Origin: Planctomycetales bacterium
GTDB lineage: Bacteria > Planctomycetota > Planctomycetia > Isosphaerales > Isosphaeraceae
NCBI GenBank assembly: GCA_027449865.1
Contig: DAIDKV010000089.1
Location: forward strand, 1 to 63,660
DNA length: 63,660 nt
Direction of reading: 5' to 3'
Both the position numbers and the translations under genes were made by a program. Under the pieces are notes generated by a model, which worked only from the letters and a program-made list of their open reading frames with translations, was not told the DNA's origin and ran no database searches. Position 1 is the first letter of the stretch. Each line of letters opens with the position of its first letter. Positions 9,170-18,125 of the stretch are shown here, piece after piece.

Positions 9170-11053
9170 ATGCGAATGACCCTGGCCGTTCTTGTCTGCC
9201 TGATCACAATTCCCGCGATGGCCTCGTCCCAATCCGGGCCAACGGTCGACTGGCCCCGCGTGGGGAACGACCCCGGCAACATGCGGTACTCGTCCCTCAA
9301 CCAGATTCATCGGGGGAACGTGCGGCGAATGAAGCCCGCGTGGACCTATCACACCGGCGAGCTTCGGGGGCGGACCGGCAAGACGATCGAATGCACGCCG
9401 ATCGTGGTCGATGGCGTGATGTACGTCACCACGGGTTATCTTCGCGCCGTCGCGCTCGACGCGGCGACAGGGCGAGAGCGCTGGCAGTTCGACCCGCTGC
9501 GCGACCACCCGTTCGAGCATCAACCGGCCTCGGGCGGGGTCAACCGCGGCTGCGCTTACTGGTCCGACGGCCGCCCCGGTGGTGCCCGTCGGATCCTTCA
9601 TGGGACTTCGGACGGACGGCTCTTCTCGATCGACGCGGCGACCGGCCGGCTTGATCCCGCCTTCGCCCGGGGCGGGGTGCTGAACCTTCGCGAGCGGCTC
9701 GGGCCGAAGGTCGCCCGACTGGGATACGGGCCCACCTCCGCGCCGGCCATCTGGAAGGACACGGTGATCGTCGGCCTCTCCTGCGGCGAGGGCCCCGGTA
9801 TCGCCGCGCCCGGGGATATCCTCGCGTTCGACGTACGGACCGGCGCTCGCGCCTGGGTGTTTCAAACGGTCCCCAGTCCCGGCGCGTTCGGCTCGGAGAC
9901 CTGGCGAGGCGAGTCATGGAAGGATCGAGGCGGCGCCAATGCCTGGGGCGGGCTCAGTGTCGATGTCGATTGCGGGATGGTCTTCGCCGGACTGGGCTCG
10001 GCGGCCTTTGACTTCTACGGCGGCGACCGCCCTGGCGCCAACCTCTTCGCCAACTGCACGGTCGCCCTTGATGCCCGGACCGGCCAGCGCCTCTGGCACT
10101 TCCAGACACTGCACCACGACCTCTGGGACCATGACTTGCCAGTCTATCCCAACCTCGTCGCCGTCCGCCGCGACGGCAAGAAGGTCGACGCCGTGGCCCA
10201 GGTGACCAAGACAGGATATGTCTTCCTGTTCGACCGGAAGACAGGCAAGCCGCTGTTCGACGTCGAGGAGCGGCCGGTTCCAGCCTCGGACATCCCTGGC
10301 GAGGAAGCCTCGCCGACGCAACCGATCCCCGTCAAGCCACCGCCGTTCGTGGCGCAGTCGCTCGACGAGTCGAACCTCACGAACATCGGCGAGGCCAACC
10401 GGGCCTCGGCCCTCGCCCAGCTCCGGAAGATCCGGAGCGGGCCGGCCTTCAACCCACCGAGCCGGCAGGGAACCGTTGTGATCCCGGGCTTCCACGGTGG
10501 CGCGAACTGGTCCGGAGCGTCGTTCGACCCGACAACGGGCCGGCTTTACGTCAACGCGAACAATGTTCCGAACATCCTCACTCTCATCCCCTCCAGGGAA
10601 TCCGACCGGCCGACCCTCGGTCCATACGGGCACGCGGGTTACGTGAAGTTCCTCGATCACGAGGGCTATCCGGCGATCCGGCCGCCCTGGGGCGTTCTCA
10701 CGGCGATCGACCTCAACAGGGGAGAGATCGCCTGGCAGGTCCCGCTGGGCGAGCATCCCGAGCTGTCTTCCCGCGGAATCCCGAGGACCGGCACCGAGAC
10801 CTTCGGCGGATCGATCGTGACCGCTGGCGGCCTCGTCTTCATCGCCGGGACAAAGGATGAACGGATTCACGCCTTCGACAAGCAAACGGGCGAACTTCTG
10901 TGGGAACATCCGCTCCCGGCCGGCGGCTACGCGACTCCCGCGACCTATCAGGTGGACGGCCGACAATTCGTCGTGATCGCCGCCGGAGGAGCCGGCAAGC
11001 TCCAGACAAGGGCCGGCGATGCCTTCGTCGCCTTCTGCCTGGCGGACGAGTGA
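9170..11053 (+). CDS. Secreted PQQ-binding-type beta-propeller dehydrogenase
   Basis: The protein is 627 aa. ATG 9170 follows GGGGGGATCTCCC and opens a clear signal peptide (MRMTLAVLVCLITIPAMASS); longer in-frame starts would bury that signal. Repeated eight-bladed-propeller phrases are visible: VDWPRVGNDPGNMRYSSL, IVVDGVMYVTTGYLRAVALD, LDARTGQRLWHFQ, TKTGYVFLFDRKTGKPLFD, FDPTTGRLYVNANN, AIDLNRGEIAWQVPLGEHPE and THDK-like repeats near the end (ERIHAFDKQTGELLWEH). This is the pattern of membrane or periplasmic quinoprotein glucose/alcohol dehydrogenases, which pass electrons from a sugar or alcohol to quinone. No C-terminal haem domain or N-terminal membrane bundle is present, so it resembles the soluble single-domain form. 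The substrate is not deducible. It converges with the response regulator at 11120. Confidence 0.85.
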   Translation: MRMTLAVLVCLITIPAMASSQSGPTVDWPRVGNDPGNMRYSSLNQIHRGNVRRMKPAWTYHTGELRGRTGKTIECTPIVVDGVMYVTTGYLRAVALDAATGRERWQFDPLRDHPFEHQPASGGVNRGCAYWSDGRPGGARRILHGTSDGRLFSIDAATGRLDPAFARGGVLNLRERLGPKVARLGYGPTSAPAIWKDTVIVGLSCGEGPGIAAPGDILAFDVRTGARAWVFQTVPSPGAFGSETWRGESWKDRGGANAWGGLSVDVDCGMVFAGLGSAAFDFYGGDRPGANLFANCTVALDARTGQRLWHFQTLHHDLWDHDLPVYPNLVAVRRDGKKVDAVAQVTKTGYVFLFDRKTGKPLFDVEERPVPASDIPGEEASPTQPIPVKPPPFVAQSLDESNLTNIGEANRASALAQLRKIRSGPAFNPPSRQGTVVIPGFHGGANWSGASFDPTTGRLYVNANNVPNILTLIPSRESDRPTLGPYGHAGYVKFLDHEGYPAIRPPWGVLTAIDLNRGEIAWQVPLGEHPELSSRGIPRTGTETFGGSIVTAGGLVFIAGTKDERIHAFDKQTGELLWEHPLPAGGYATPATYQVDGRQFVVIAAGGAGKLQTRAGDAFVAFCLADE

Positions 11054-11119
11054 GGCGAGTGGATGCGACGCCCGGCAGGCTCTCTTGCCAGCGATCGACA
11101 ACCTTCCTCGCGATCGGCT

Positions 11120-11791
11120 CTACTCCTGCTTCAACACCCACTCCGTGGCGAGGCGGACCAGTTCCACACCGCTCCCGATGTTGAGCTTCTTCCGTATCCG
11201 ATCGCGGTATGTTTCGATCGTCTTGATGCTCAGGTGAAGTTGTTCGGCGATCTCGGCGGTCTTCAGTCCCTGGCCGATCTGGCGGAAGACCTCCAGCTCG
11301 CGATCGGCCAGGATGTCCAGCGGCGAACCCGTGTCCTCAGCCCGCGCCGGTCCAACGGCCCGTCGGAGCATCCGATCGGCCATCGTCTCGCTCAGCCAGA
11401 CCTTGCCCTCCAGCACCCGCCGAATGGCCTCGATGATCGTCCCCGTGGCCTGGTCCTTGTTCACGTAGCCCATCGCACCAGCCCGGAGGGCTCGCTCGGC
11501 ATACAGGGACTCACTATGCATCGACCAGACGAGTATCCGAATCTGTTGGTTGCGGTCCTTGATCCGTTTGATCAGGTCCAGGCCATCGCCCGATTTCAGC
11601 GAGAGGTCCACCACCGCCACGTCGGGCTGGGTTTCCTCGATGATTCGGAGAGCCTCGCCCGCGTCGGCGGCCTCACCGCAAACATCCAGATCCGGATGCC
11701 GGCTGATTCGAAGTGTCAACGCTTCCCTCAACGCGGGGTGATCATCGACGATCAGGACACGAGCAGGATGTCCCGTCTTGCTCTGTTTCAT
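11120..11791 (-). CDS. NarL/FixJ-type response regulator (REC + LuxR HTH)
   Basis: The protein is 223 aa. ATG 11791 has GAGGAG just upstream and overlaps the 3' end of the histidine kinase by 50 bases, so the two are translationally coupled. The receiver (residues ~10-125) has VLIVDDHPALREAL for the acidic pocket, VAVVDLSLKSGDG with the phospho-acceptor Asp, and MGYVNKD with the conserved Lys. The C-terminal LuxR-type helix-turn-helix (~155-215) reads LADRELEVFRQIGQGLKT, AEIAEQLHLSIKTIETYRDR. It is the likely partner of the HisKA_3-type kinase encoded immediately upstream and probably works as a DNA-binding regulator. Target genes are unknown. Confidence 0.93.
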   Translation of the reverse strand: MKQSKTGHPARVLIVDDHPALREALTLRISRHPDLDVCGEAADAGEALRIIEETQPDVAVVDLSLKSGDGLDLIKRIKDRNQQIRILVWSMHSESLYAERALRAGAMGYVNKDQATGTIIEAIRRVLEGKVWLSETMADRMLRRAVGPARAEDTGSPLDILADRELEVFRQIGQGLKTAEIAEQLHLSIKTIETYRDRIRKKLNIGSGVELVRLATEWVLKQE

Positions 11792-14510
11792 GATCTCTCC
11801 TCGGCAGCGTGCAGGTCACCAGGGTGCCGCGTGGCTGCGCCGCCTCGACGGTGAGGGTGGCGCCGATGACCGCGGCACGGTTGCGCATGATTCGAAGGCC
11901 CAGGCCCTGACCTTCCGGGGGCCTGGCCGACAGACCGGTCCCGTCGTCCTTCACTTGCAGGACCAGGCGGTGATTCGACCGCAGGATGATCCGGATCTCC
12001 CTGGGCCGGGCGTGCTTCACCGCATTGTGAACGGCTTCCAGGGCGATCAGGTAGAGCTGGGTTGCGACGACGTTGTCTCCAACGGTCACCGGTTCCGGGC
12101 AATCGAAGGTGCAGGCGGCCTTTCCTTGCTGGCGGACGGTCGAGGCCAGGTCGGCCAGTGCGGCCATCAGCCCCAGAGTGTCGACGGAGACGGGGACCAG
12201 CCCGCGGAGGACGGTGCGCAACTCTTTCTGGATACGTCGCAGTCCCTGTCTCATCCGCTCGACCTGTAGCGCGGCGGTGCGAGGGTCGTTCGCCAGGATC
12301 TCGGCCAGGTCGTCGGCCAGCAGATTCAGGGCGGTGACCTCCTGGCCGACACTATCGTGCAGGTCCTGGCCGATGCGTCTTTGCTCCAGGGACGCAATTT
12401 CCACGACCTCGCGTTCGAGCATTCTCCTCTGCGAGATGTCCCGAATGATACTCGTGTAGAGCCGCCCGGGCTCGACCTCGCTGACGGCCAGCTCGACCGG
12501 GAAGAGATGCCCGTCCTTGTGACGGGCCTCGACCTCCCGCTCGAACCCTGTCATGCGGCGGCGGTCGGTCTGATGATACCGGGCGAGGTGGTCGTCGTGC
12601 TCGTCGCGATAGGAGCTGGGCATGATCATGTTTACATTCTTAGCTTCCATCTCGGCGGCCGAGTAGCCGAACATCCGTTCGGCGGCCGGATTGACCCACT
12701 CAATGAGGCCCCGCTGATCGATGCCGATGACGGCGTCCATGGCGGTTTCGAGGATGGCGAGGGTGCGGGCCTCGCTGCGCCGGAGCGACTCCTCGGCCTG
12801 TTTTTGATCGGTGATGTCGCGGGCAATCGTGGCGATCCCGAGAACCTTGCCCGACGCGTCCTGGATCGGCGAATGGGCGACCGAGACGAAGCTGGTCCGG
12901 CCGTTCTTGCAGAGCCGGCGCGTCTCGTACGGCGGGATGCCCCCTCCCCGCTTGAGCCGCTGGTTTTTCTCGGCCTCCTTGTCGCGGCAATCGAGCGGGA
13001 CCAGCATCAGGTACGACCGGTCCAGGGCTTCCCGAACGCTGTAGCCGTAGAGCCGTTCTGCCCCCGGGTTCCAGGTCTTGATGATGCCTTCGGGCGTTCG
13101 GGTGTAGATGGCGTCCTGACTGGTCTCGATCAGGGTGACCAGCCGGCGGATGTCCTGTGTGCGCTCGGCAACCCGGCGTTCCAGTTCGGCGTTGAGTTGC
13201 CGCAATTCCTCCTCGGCCTGCTTCCGCCGTGAGATATTCCAGAAGGCGACCATGACGCCCGCAAGCCGCTGGTCACCGGTACGGTAGGGCATGATGCGAC
13301 GGAGGAACGTCCGGCCGTCGCATGTCGAGACCTCGTCCTCGATTGGTGTTGGATCGATCAGCAGACGCCTGGCGATAGGCGCTAGATCGTTCGTGGTGAA
13401 GTCGTGGGCGATTTGCGCCAGAGGACGTCCGCGGTCGGATGGCACCAGTCGGAAGACCTGTCGGGCCGCGGGGGTATACCATCGGAGCGCCAGGCTGGGA
13501 TCCAGGCAGACGGCGGGCGCCTGAGTGGCGGCGACCAGATTGGCATACCGATCCTCCAGATCCTCGACGCTGAGGGCGAGCTCGCCGTTGACCGCGGCGA
13601 GTTCCTCGTTCAACGCCATCAATTCCTCCTTGCTGGTCTCCAACTCCTCGTTGACGGACTGCAATTCCTCGTTGACTCGTTTCAGCTCGTCGTCGGTCGT
13701 TTCCGGCTCGGCGGCCTCGGCCTCGCCCGCATCGAGAGGCGGTTGGCGTTGGCTCTCCCAGAGGTCGAGGAAGGCGCGGGTTCTGAGCCGCGGACGGACC
13801 CGGCCGCCAGGGCCGATCCGGCGGTAAATCCCCGATCGGGCATCAAGCGCCTCGAACTGGTCCAGACGGGGGCTGACCGTTTTCGAGCCGCCAAGGAACA
13901 GCGCACCACCTTCGTGCATCGCGTAGTGGAGCAACACGATGGCCTTTTCCTGCAACTCCAGCCGGATGGGGATAAGATGGTTCCGGCAACAGACTAGGTC
14001 GATCCGGGAGAAGGGCGGGTCGCCGAGCAGATCCTGCTCGGCAAACAGGACCGACTCGCGAAGCCGGTGGCTCACCCGGTAGGAATCGCTCTCCTCCTCG
14101 ACGGTGAAGAACGGCCCGAGCCGCCACGGCGCGACGTTGACCTCGATGCTCCGAGGATACCGGCCGGCGCGGGCGTGGTCGAGCGCCGTCCGGTCGATGT
14201 CGGTGGCGAAGATCCGGAACGGGCGATCCTTGCCGGTTCTTTGCAATTCTTCAAGAATCAGGATCGCCACGGAATACGGCTCCTCGCCGGTCCCGCAGCC
14301 GGGAACCCAGACCCGGATCGGGTCACCATGGGCACCGCCCGCGACGAGCGGCACCACGGCCAGTCGGCGGAAAGCCTCCCACGCCCGGGGATCGTCGAAG
14401 AAATCGGCGGCCGTGCTTCGCAGTTCACCGGCCAGACATTCGAATTCTTCCGGGTGCTGGCGCAGGTGCGTGGCATATCGATCGTAGTCGTCCAGGTTGA
14501 GCCGTTGCAT
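11742..14510 (-). CDS. CheR methyltransferase - PAS(x3) - HisKA_3 histidine kinase (3' part of a frameshifted CheB-CheR-kinase fusion)
   Basis: The frame is 922 aa from ATG 14510. The order is: CheR methyltransferase (~1-200; SAM motif VWVPGCGTGEEPYSVAI), a long coiled coil (NEELQSVNEELETSKEEL), three PAS domains (~320-430, 455-570, 580-700), a HisKA_3 dimerisation/phospho-acceptor segment (RRIGQDLHDSVGQEV, His present) and a HATPase domain (NAVKHA; DDGTGL; GQGLGLRIM). The N-terminal half of the CheR N-domain is missing here but is found in the CheB frame: GRVLSLLHEHAGV... continues in this frame as ARVRHRMQRLNLDDYDRY after a one-base shift near 14521-14529. The ancestral product was thus a CheB-CheR-PAS-kinase hybrid of about 1200 aa. 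Whether ATG 14510 is used in vivo is unclear, since no good ribosome-binding site precedes it. The partner regulator is the overlapping LuxR-type gene. Confidence 0.85.
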   Translation of the reverse strand: MQRLNLDDYDRYATHLRQHPEEFECLAGELRSTAADFFDDPRAWEAFRRLAVVPLVAGGAHGDPIRVWVPGCGTGEEPYSVAILILEELQRTGKDRPFRIFATDIDRTALDHARAGRYPRSIEVNVAPWRLGPFFTVEEESDSYRVSHRLRESVLFAEQDLLGDPPFSRIDLVCCRNHLIPIRLELQEKAIVLLHYAMHEGGALFLGGSKTVSPRLDQFEALDARSGIYRRIGPGGRVRPRLRTRAFLDLWESQRQPPLDAGEAEAAEPETTDDELKRVNEELQSVNEELETSKEELMALNEELAAVNGELALSVEDLEDRYANLVAATQAPAVCLDPSLALRWYTPAARQVFRLVPSDRGRPLAQIAHDFTTNDLAPIARRLLIDPTPIEDEVSTCDGRTFLRRIMPYRTGDQRLAGVMVAFWNISRRKQAEEELRQLNAELERRVAERTQDIRRLVTLIETSQDAIYTRTPEGIIKTWNPGAERLYGYSVREALDRSYLMLVPLDCRDKEAEKNQRLKRGGGIPPYETRRLCKNGRTSFVSVAHSPIQDASGKVLGIATIARDITDQKQAEESLRRSEARTLAILETAMDAVIGIDQRGLIEWVNPAAERMFGYSAAEMEAKNVNMIMPSSYRDEHDDHLARYHQTDRRRMTGFEREVEARHKDGHLFPVELAVSEVEPGRLYTSIIRDISQRRMLEREVVEIASLEQRRIGQDLHDSVGQEVTALNLLADDLAEILANDPRTAALQVERMRQGLRRIQKELRTVLRGLVPVSVDTLGLMAALADLASTVRQQGKAACTFDCPEPVTVGDNVVATQLYLIALEAVHNAVKHARPREIRIILRSNHRLVLQVKDDGTGLSARPPEGQGLGLRIMRNRAAVIGATLTVEAAQPRGTLVTCTLPRRDHETEQDGTSCSCPDRR

Positions 14511-15351
14511 CCGGTGGCGGACCCGGGCCGATCACGGCCGCCTCCGTGTACCTACGGACCACCCCCGCGTGCTCATGGAGCAGTGAAAGGACACGGCCCG
14601 AACCGTTGGCCGCCAGCCCTTCGCCGGCACTGGCTTTTTCCATCGGTGGAAGGGGATGGCGGGCGAGAGAAACCAGGGTTCCTGCAATCTCCTCCGGGGT
14701 GAGGACTTGATCCACCACGCCGGCCTCCATCGCTGTCCGAGCCATGCTCGGTTGATCCGCGGTGGATGGGTCCTGAGCGATCACCAGACCGCCGGCGGCC
14801 CTGACCGCCCTGGCCCCCAGGGTTCCATCGCTGCCCGTCCCCGAGAGGATCACGGCAACCGGGTTGTTTGCCTCGCTTCGGGCCAGTGACCGCAGGAAGT
14901 GGTCAATCGCGAATCGGCCTCGCGTTCGTTCTGGCCCCGACGGACGCAGCACGCGATCGTCAAGACCCAGGTATCGGTCCGTCGGACTTAGGTAAACAAC
15001 ATTTGGCTCAACCCGGGGATGGTCCTCGACCCAGCAGACCTTCATCCGGGTCGAACCGAGGAAATGCTCGGGCGTCAGGTCGATCTCCGGACCGGATGAT
15101 TCGAGGTGCAGAACAATCACCAGTGCCACCCCTGGCTCGTCCGCGAGGGCCCCGAGCAGCCGGCGCATGGCCTCCAGCCCGCCAGCCGAGGCCCCAGCAC
15201 CCACCCCAACCACCGGGAAATGGCACGCCGAGGGGTCAGACAATCGTTGATCGCCCGCGTCCGCCGCGGCTTTTTCAGAAGGATTCGGCTGGCCGATTGC
15301 TTTGCTTTTCTCGGCGGCCATCGCCCCCCCTTTCTCGACTCGACTCACCAC
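14425..15351 (-). CDS. CheB-type protein-glutamate methylesterase domain (5' part of the frameshifted fusion)
   Basis: The open frame encodes 308 aa. CheB catalytic motifs are intact: VVGVGAGASAGGLEAMR (nucleophile Ser), VIVLHLESSG (His) and LSGTGSDGTLG (Asp). No receiver domain precedes it, as is usual for the CheB-CheR-kinase hybrids. True homology ends around residue 280, where the CheR N-domain begins (GRVLSLLHEHAGVVRRYTE). The last ~27 residues (PGPPPDATAQPGRLR...) are out of frame, Pro-rich and spurious. This frame overlaps the CheR frame by 86 bases. In related hybrids CheB and CheR reset a sensory state by methyl-ester turnover; no MCP gene is visible nearby. The start MVSRVEKGG is tentative; MAAEKSK at about residue 11 is also possible. 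Confidence 0.85.
   Translation of the reverse strand: MVSRVEKGGAMAAEKSKAIGQPNPSEKAAADAGDQRLSDPSACHFPVVGVGAGASAGGLEAMRRLLGALADEPGVALVIVLHLESSGPEIDLTPEHFLGSTRMKVCWVEDHPRVEPNVVYLSPTDRYLGLDDRVLRPSGPERTRGRFAIDHFLRSLARSEANNPVAVILSGTGSDGTLGARAVRAAGGLVIAQDPSTADQPSMARTAMEAGVVDQVLTPEEIAGTLVSLARHPLPPMEKASAGEGLAANGSGRVLSLLHEHAGVVRRYTEAAVIGPGPPPDATAQPGRLRSICHAPAPAPGRIRMSGR
14521..14529 (-). other. Frameshift site between CheB and CheR domains
   Basis: On the minus strand the CheB frame reads GTG ATC GGC CCG GGT CCG. Removing one C or G from the GGCCCGGGT run gives V-I-G-R-V-R-H-R-M, which joins the CheB frame to the CheR frame with a normal CheR N-domain (basic helix xRRIRRRM-like). The simplest explanation is a single-base insertion in a C/G run, either a mutation or a base-calling error. 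Confidence 0.75.
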
Positions 15352-15700
15352 CCCCCTACCAGTTCTCGCTCAAAGTTTAACCAGCGACAAGGCAAGTCAG
15401 GAACGCGTGTAAGGATTTCCCTGACAACATCTGTCTCAGGCGTTCCCGACTTTTTACCTCGATCCGGTTGGCTAACATGGAAAGGATAATCCGTTCGCCG
15501 CGGTCTCGCAATCGATAAGAGAAGGACATTTTAGGAATAAGAATGAATACTCCGGCATCGGTGTGAGATTCTCCGAGGGTATTTCCGCGACTACGTCCGG
15601 AATTCAGGGATGCATTCCTTTTTGTCGTCAGGAAGGCGGCGATCGACAGGTGACGTGGGGGGTCGGCCGGCTGAGTCTGGCCGAAAGGGGGATCCTGACA
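15352..15700. other. Divergent intergenic region between cheB-like and receiver genes
   Basis: This 349-base gap should hold the promoters for both flanking genes. An imperfect inverted repeat CCTGACA...TGTCTCAGG lies near 15421-15441 and GATAAT occurs at 15485-15490, but no complete -35/-10 pair is convincing. No coding sequence or RNA gene was recognised. Confidence 0.35.
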
Positions 15701-16135
15701 ATGCAAAACAAGACACCGCTTATTCTGATCGTCGATGACGATCCGGACATGTGCTGCAACATGTCGGACATCCTCGACGATTGGGGCTACGAGGTAGAGT
15801 CAGCGCCTGAGGGAATGACCGCGCTGCGGATGATGCGGCGGCGGCCCTATGACCTCGTCCTGCTCGACCTGCGTATGCCCGGCCCCAACGGTCTGACCCT
15901 CAGTCGCCACATGATCAGGATGCGACCCGAGACGGTGACCATGCTGATCACGGCCTACCCCTCGGAGGTGGGGCCGACCGAAGCCCGAGCGGCCGGGCTT
16001 CGCCACGTCATCGCCAAACCAGTCCACATTCCCAGGCTCCTGGATCAAATTCAAGAGGCTCTGGCCCAATCGTCCATGCTCCGGCAACAACGATCCGCCC
16101 CCGCAAATCAACTTTGCGTCGAGAGCGGGGTCTAA
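15701..16135 (+). CDS. Single-domain CheY-like response regulator
   Basis: The protein is 144 aa. ATG 15701 follows AAAGGGGGATCCTGACA; the upstream in-frame start at 15563 has no comparable site and adds a non-homologous leader. Receiver hallmarks: LILIVDDDPDMCCNM (acidic pocket), DLVLLDLRMPGPNG (phospho-Asp plus switch region), MLITAYPSEV (Thr-type switch residue) and HVIAKPVHIPRLL (conserved Lys). There is no output domain; the last ~20 residues are an unstructured tail. It sits divergently next to the CheB-CheR-kinase gene and is a likely phosphate acceptor in the same pathway, although that pairing is inferred from position only. Confidence 0.9.
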   Translation: MQNKTPLILIVDDDPDMCCNMSDILDDWGYEVESAPEGMTALRMMRRRPYDLVLLDLRMPGPNGLTLSRHMIRMRPETVTMLITAYPSEVGPTEARAAGLRHVIAKPVHIPRLLDQIQEALAQSSMLRQQRSAPANQLCVESGV

Positions 16136-16153
16136 CCCGACTCGGTGCCACCT

Positions 16154-16195
16154 CGATGTGCATCCCCGGGGCCGACCGACCGGGGACGCACATCG
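16154..16195 (+). terminator. Strong hairpin downstream of the receiver gene
   Basis: CGATGTGCATCCCCGG pairs with CCGGGGACGCACATCG: eight base pairs, one mismatch, then seven base pairs with a loop of about ten bases, starting 18 bases after the receiver stop codon. No T-run follows, so it may be a mRNA-end or processing hairpin rather than a classical intrinsic terminator. Confidence 0.45.
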
Positions 16196-16260
16196 ATCGC
16201 CAACAATACCCTGGTCATGTCCATTCCAGAAAAAGCCGATTCAGGAGAATATTCAAGTAT

Positions 16261-16282
16261 AACAAGGCTAATAAGCCTTGTT
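16261..16282 (+). terminator. Perfect 9-bp inverted repeat, possible terminator
   Basis: AACAAGGCT-AATA-AGCCTTGTT is a perfect nine-pair hairpin followed by TGGCGATTTTG, in an AT-rich stretch between the receiver and the GT4 gene. The weak trailing T-run makes termination possible but not certain. The remainder of 16136-16460 shows no gene. Confidence 0.35.
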
Positions 16283-16460
16283 TGGCGATTTTGTGGGGTT
16301 AGTTGATGCGACTTGGTGCGGCGACGGTTTCGGACGCGACGCGAGCGTGGCCGGACACCTGGGGACGTGGGATTCCGTTGGGATTGACCTCTGGCGATCG
16401 AGGGGTGGTTCGCTTATCCTCGGGCCGAGATGTTCACGGCCGGGCGGAGCGGAGTCACTC

Positions 16461-17693
16461 ATGCGGATCGCGATCCTCACAAACGAGTATCCGCCTCACA
16501 TTTACGGTGGGGCTGGTGTCCACGTCGAGAACCTCACCCGGGAGTTGGTGCGGGTGGACGACGGGAGCCACACCATCCGGGTGCTCTGCTTTGGCGACCA
16601 GTTGGAGTCGCACGGAAATCTGGATGTGCAGGGTATTCAGCCCGCCTGCACCCTGCCTCATCGCGATCCCAGGCACGCGCGATTCCAGGAGACGATGATT
16701 CGCAACCTCCAGATGGCCGGGCTGCTGGATGAGGTGGACATTGTCCACTGTCATACCTGGTACACCCACCTTGCCGGCTGTCTGGTCCGGCAGCTTACCG
16801 GGGCACGCCTGGTTTTGACCACCCACTCGCTCGAGCCGCATCGCCCGTGGAAGGTTGAGCAGCTTGGAACCGCCTATCAGGCCAGTACGTGGGTCGAGCG
16901 GACCGCCTACCAGAACGCCGACGGCGTCATTGCCGTCTCCGAATCGATGCGTCGCGACGTCCGGCAGCTTTATGGGGTCCCGGAAGAGAAGGTCCGCGTG
17001 ATCCACAACGGGATCGACCTGGATCGATATCGTCCGGCTCCCGATCCCTCCGTCCTGGATCGCCTGGGGATCGACCGGAAGGCGCCCTACATCCTTTTCG
17101 TCGGCCGGATCACCCGGCAGAAGGGGATCATTCATCTGGTCGATGCAATCAAGTCGGTTCGTCCGGGGGTTCAGGCGGTTCTGGTCGCCGGGGCGCCCGA
17201 TACTCCCGAGATCGGCCGCGAGCTGGCCGAGCACGTGGAGCATGCCCGGCGCGACTCGCCGAACCCCGTCCTCTGGATTCCCCAGGTGTTGCCGAAGGAC
17301 GAGGTGATCGCTCTTTATAGCCAGGCGAGCTTGTTTGTCTGCCCGTCGGTCTACGAGCCGTTCGGAATCATCAACCTGGAGGCGATGGCGTGCGGGACGC
17401 CGGTCGTCGCGTCGGCGGTGGGCGGCATCCCGGAGGTGGTTGTCCCGGGCGAAACGGGCTGGCTCGTTCCGATCGACGCGGTTGGGGGTGGAGACTTCGA
17501 ACCGAAAGTTCCCGCCCGGTATGCCGCCGACCTCGCCGGCGCGATCAACCGGCTTCTGGACGATCCGGCCGAGCTGCGCCGGATGGGAGCGCGGTCCCGC
17601 GAGCGGGTGGAGCAACTCTTCGGCTGGGACAGCATCGCCCGGCGTACAGTCGCATTCTACCGCGACCTCCTTTCGGACAGCGGCCCGAGCTAA
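16461..17693 (+). CDS. GT4 glycosyltransferase resembling actinobacterial-type glycogen synthase
   Basis: The protein is 410 aa. ATG 16461 is preceded by GGAG seven bases upstream; the longer open frame from 16278 has no ribosome-binding site. The N-terminus MRIAILTNEYPPHIYGGAG is the acceptor-side Rossmann motif of GlgA/GlgM proteins of the Corynebacterium type (HVENLTREL follows). The donor domain shows VGRITRQKG and the E-x7-E motif in YEPFGIINLEAMACGTPVV, followed by GGIPEVVVPGETGWL. It likely transfers glucose from ADP- or UDP-glucose to an alpha-glucan, or acts as a related GT4 in the neighbouring glycan cluster. The length fits the family. No glgC or glgB is adjacent, so the glycogen assignment rests on sequence likeness only. 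Confidence 0.8.
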   Translation: MRIAILTNEYPPHIYGGAGVHVENLTRELVRVDDGSHTIRVLCFGDQLESHGNLDVQGIQPACTLPHRDPRHARFQETMIRNLQMAGLLDEVDIVHCHTWYTHLAGCLVRQLTGARLVLTTHSLEPHRPWKVEQLGTAYQASTWVERTAYQNADGVIAVSESMRRDVRQLYGVPEEKVRVIHNGIDLDRYRPAPDPSVLDRLGIDRKAPYILFVGRITRQKGIIHLVDAIKSVRPGVQAVLVAGAPDTPEIGRELAEHVEHARRDSPNPVLWIPQVLPKDEVIALYSQASLFVCPSVYEPFGIINLEAMACGTPVVASAVGGIPEVVVPGETGWLVPIDAVGGGDFEPKVPARYAADLAGAINRLLDDPAELRRMGARSRERVEQLFGWDSIARRTVAFYRDLLSDSGPS

Positions 17694-18125
17694 AAAGGCC
17701 GCGCAAGGCCGACTGCTCCGAGGCGGAGGCCCCGACCGCGAGGCGCCCTGGGCCGGAGCAGCCGGACGGACTTTCCGGATAGAAGGGAGCGGGCTCTCAC
17801 CCTTTCGGCTCAAGTGCGAGGTGTCGGCCGACGATCCTAATCTGGACGTTGCAGGCGGCTTGGCCGTTCAGGAAGAACGGGGGCCGGTGACCGTCGAACC
17901 CGCAATTTGACGATCGATCCTGGGCCGCAAGGCACCACGATTCGACGAGAACGTGGGCGGTTTGGGAGCCGGAAATGGGCTCGACCGGAGCGAATGCGTT
18001 CGCTATGATTCCCGGCCGCCCCAGGAGTCTGCCGCCTCGCCCTCTCTGACCTCGAACCCGGGATCGAAGGGCCGCGCGAGGAAGTCAGGAACCTGGGCGC
18101 GAGGATCTTTAGCCAGGAGGGCAGG
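17694..18125. other. Intergenic region upstream of methyltransferase-like gene
   Basis: This is 432 bases without a gene. CTGCTCC near 17712 and GGAGCAG near 17755 can form a long-range stem just after the GT4 stop, without a T-run. Near 18003-18008, TATGAT follows TCGACC at 17 bases and could be a weak promoter for the gene at 18126. Nothing else was recognised. Confidence 0.35.

Noticed and set aside
16278-16460. Longer N-terminus for the glycogen-synthase-like protein
   Set aside because: The extension has no homology; the family starts exactly at MRIAILTNEYPP with a good ribosome-binding site.
17690-17715. Terminator-like GGCC-GCGCAA-GGCC with A5 (minus-strand T5) after the GT4 gene
   Set aside because: Stem is only four base pairs and no minus-strand gene ends there.
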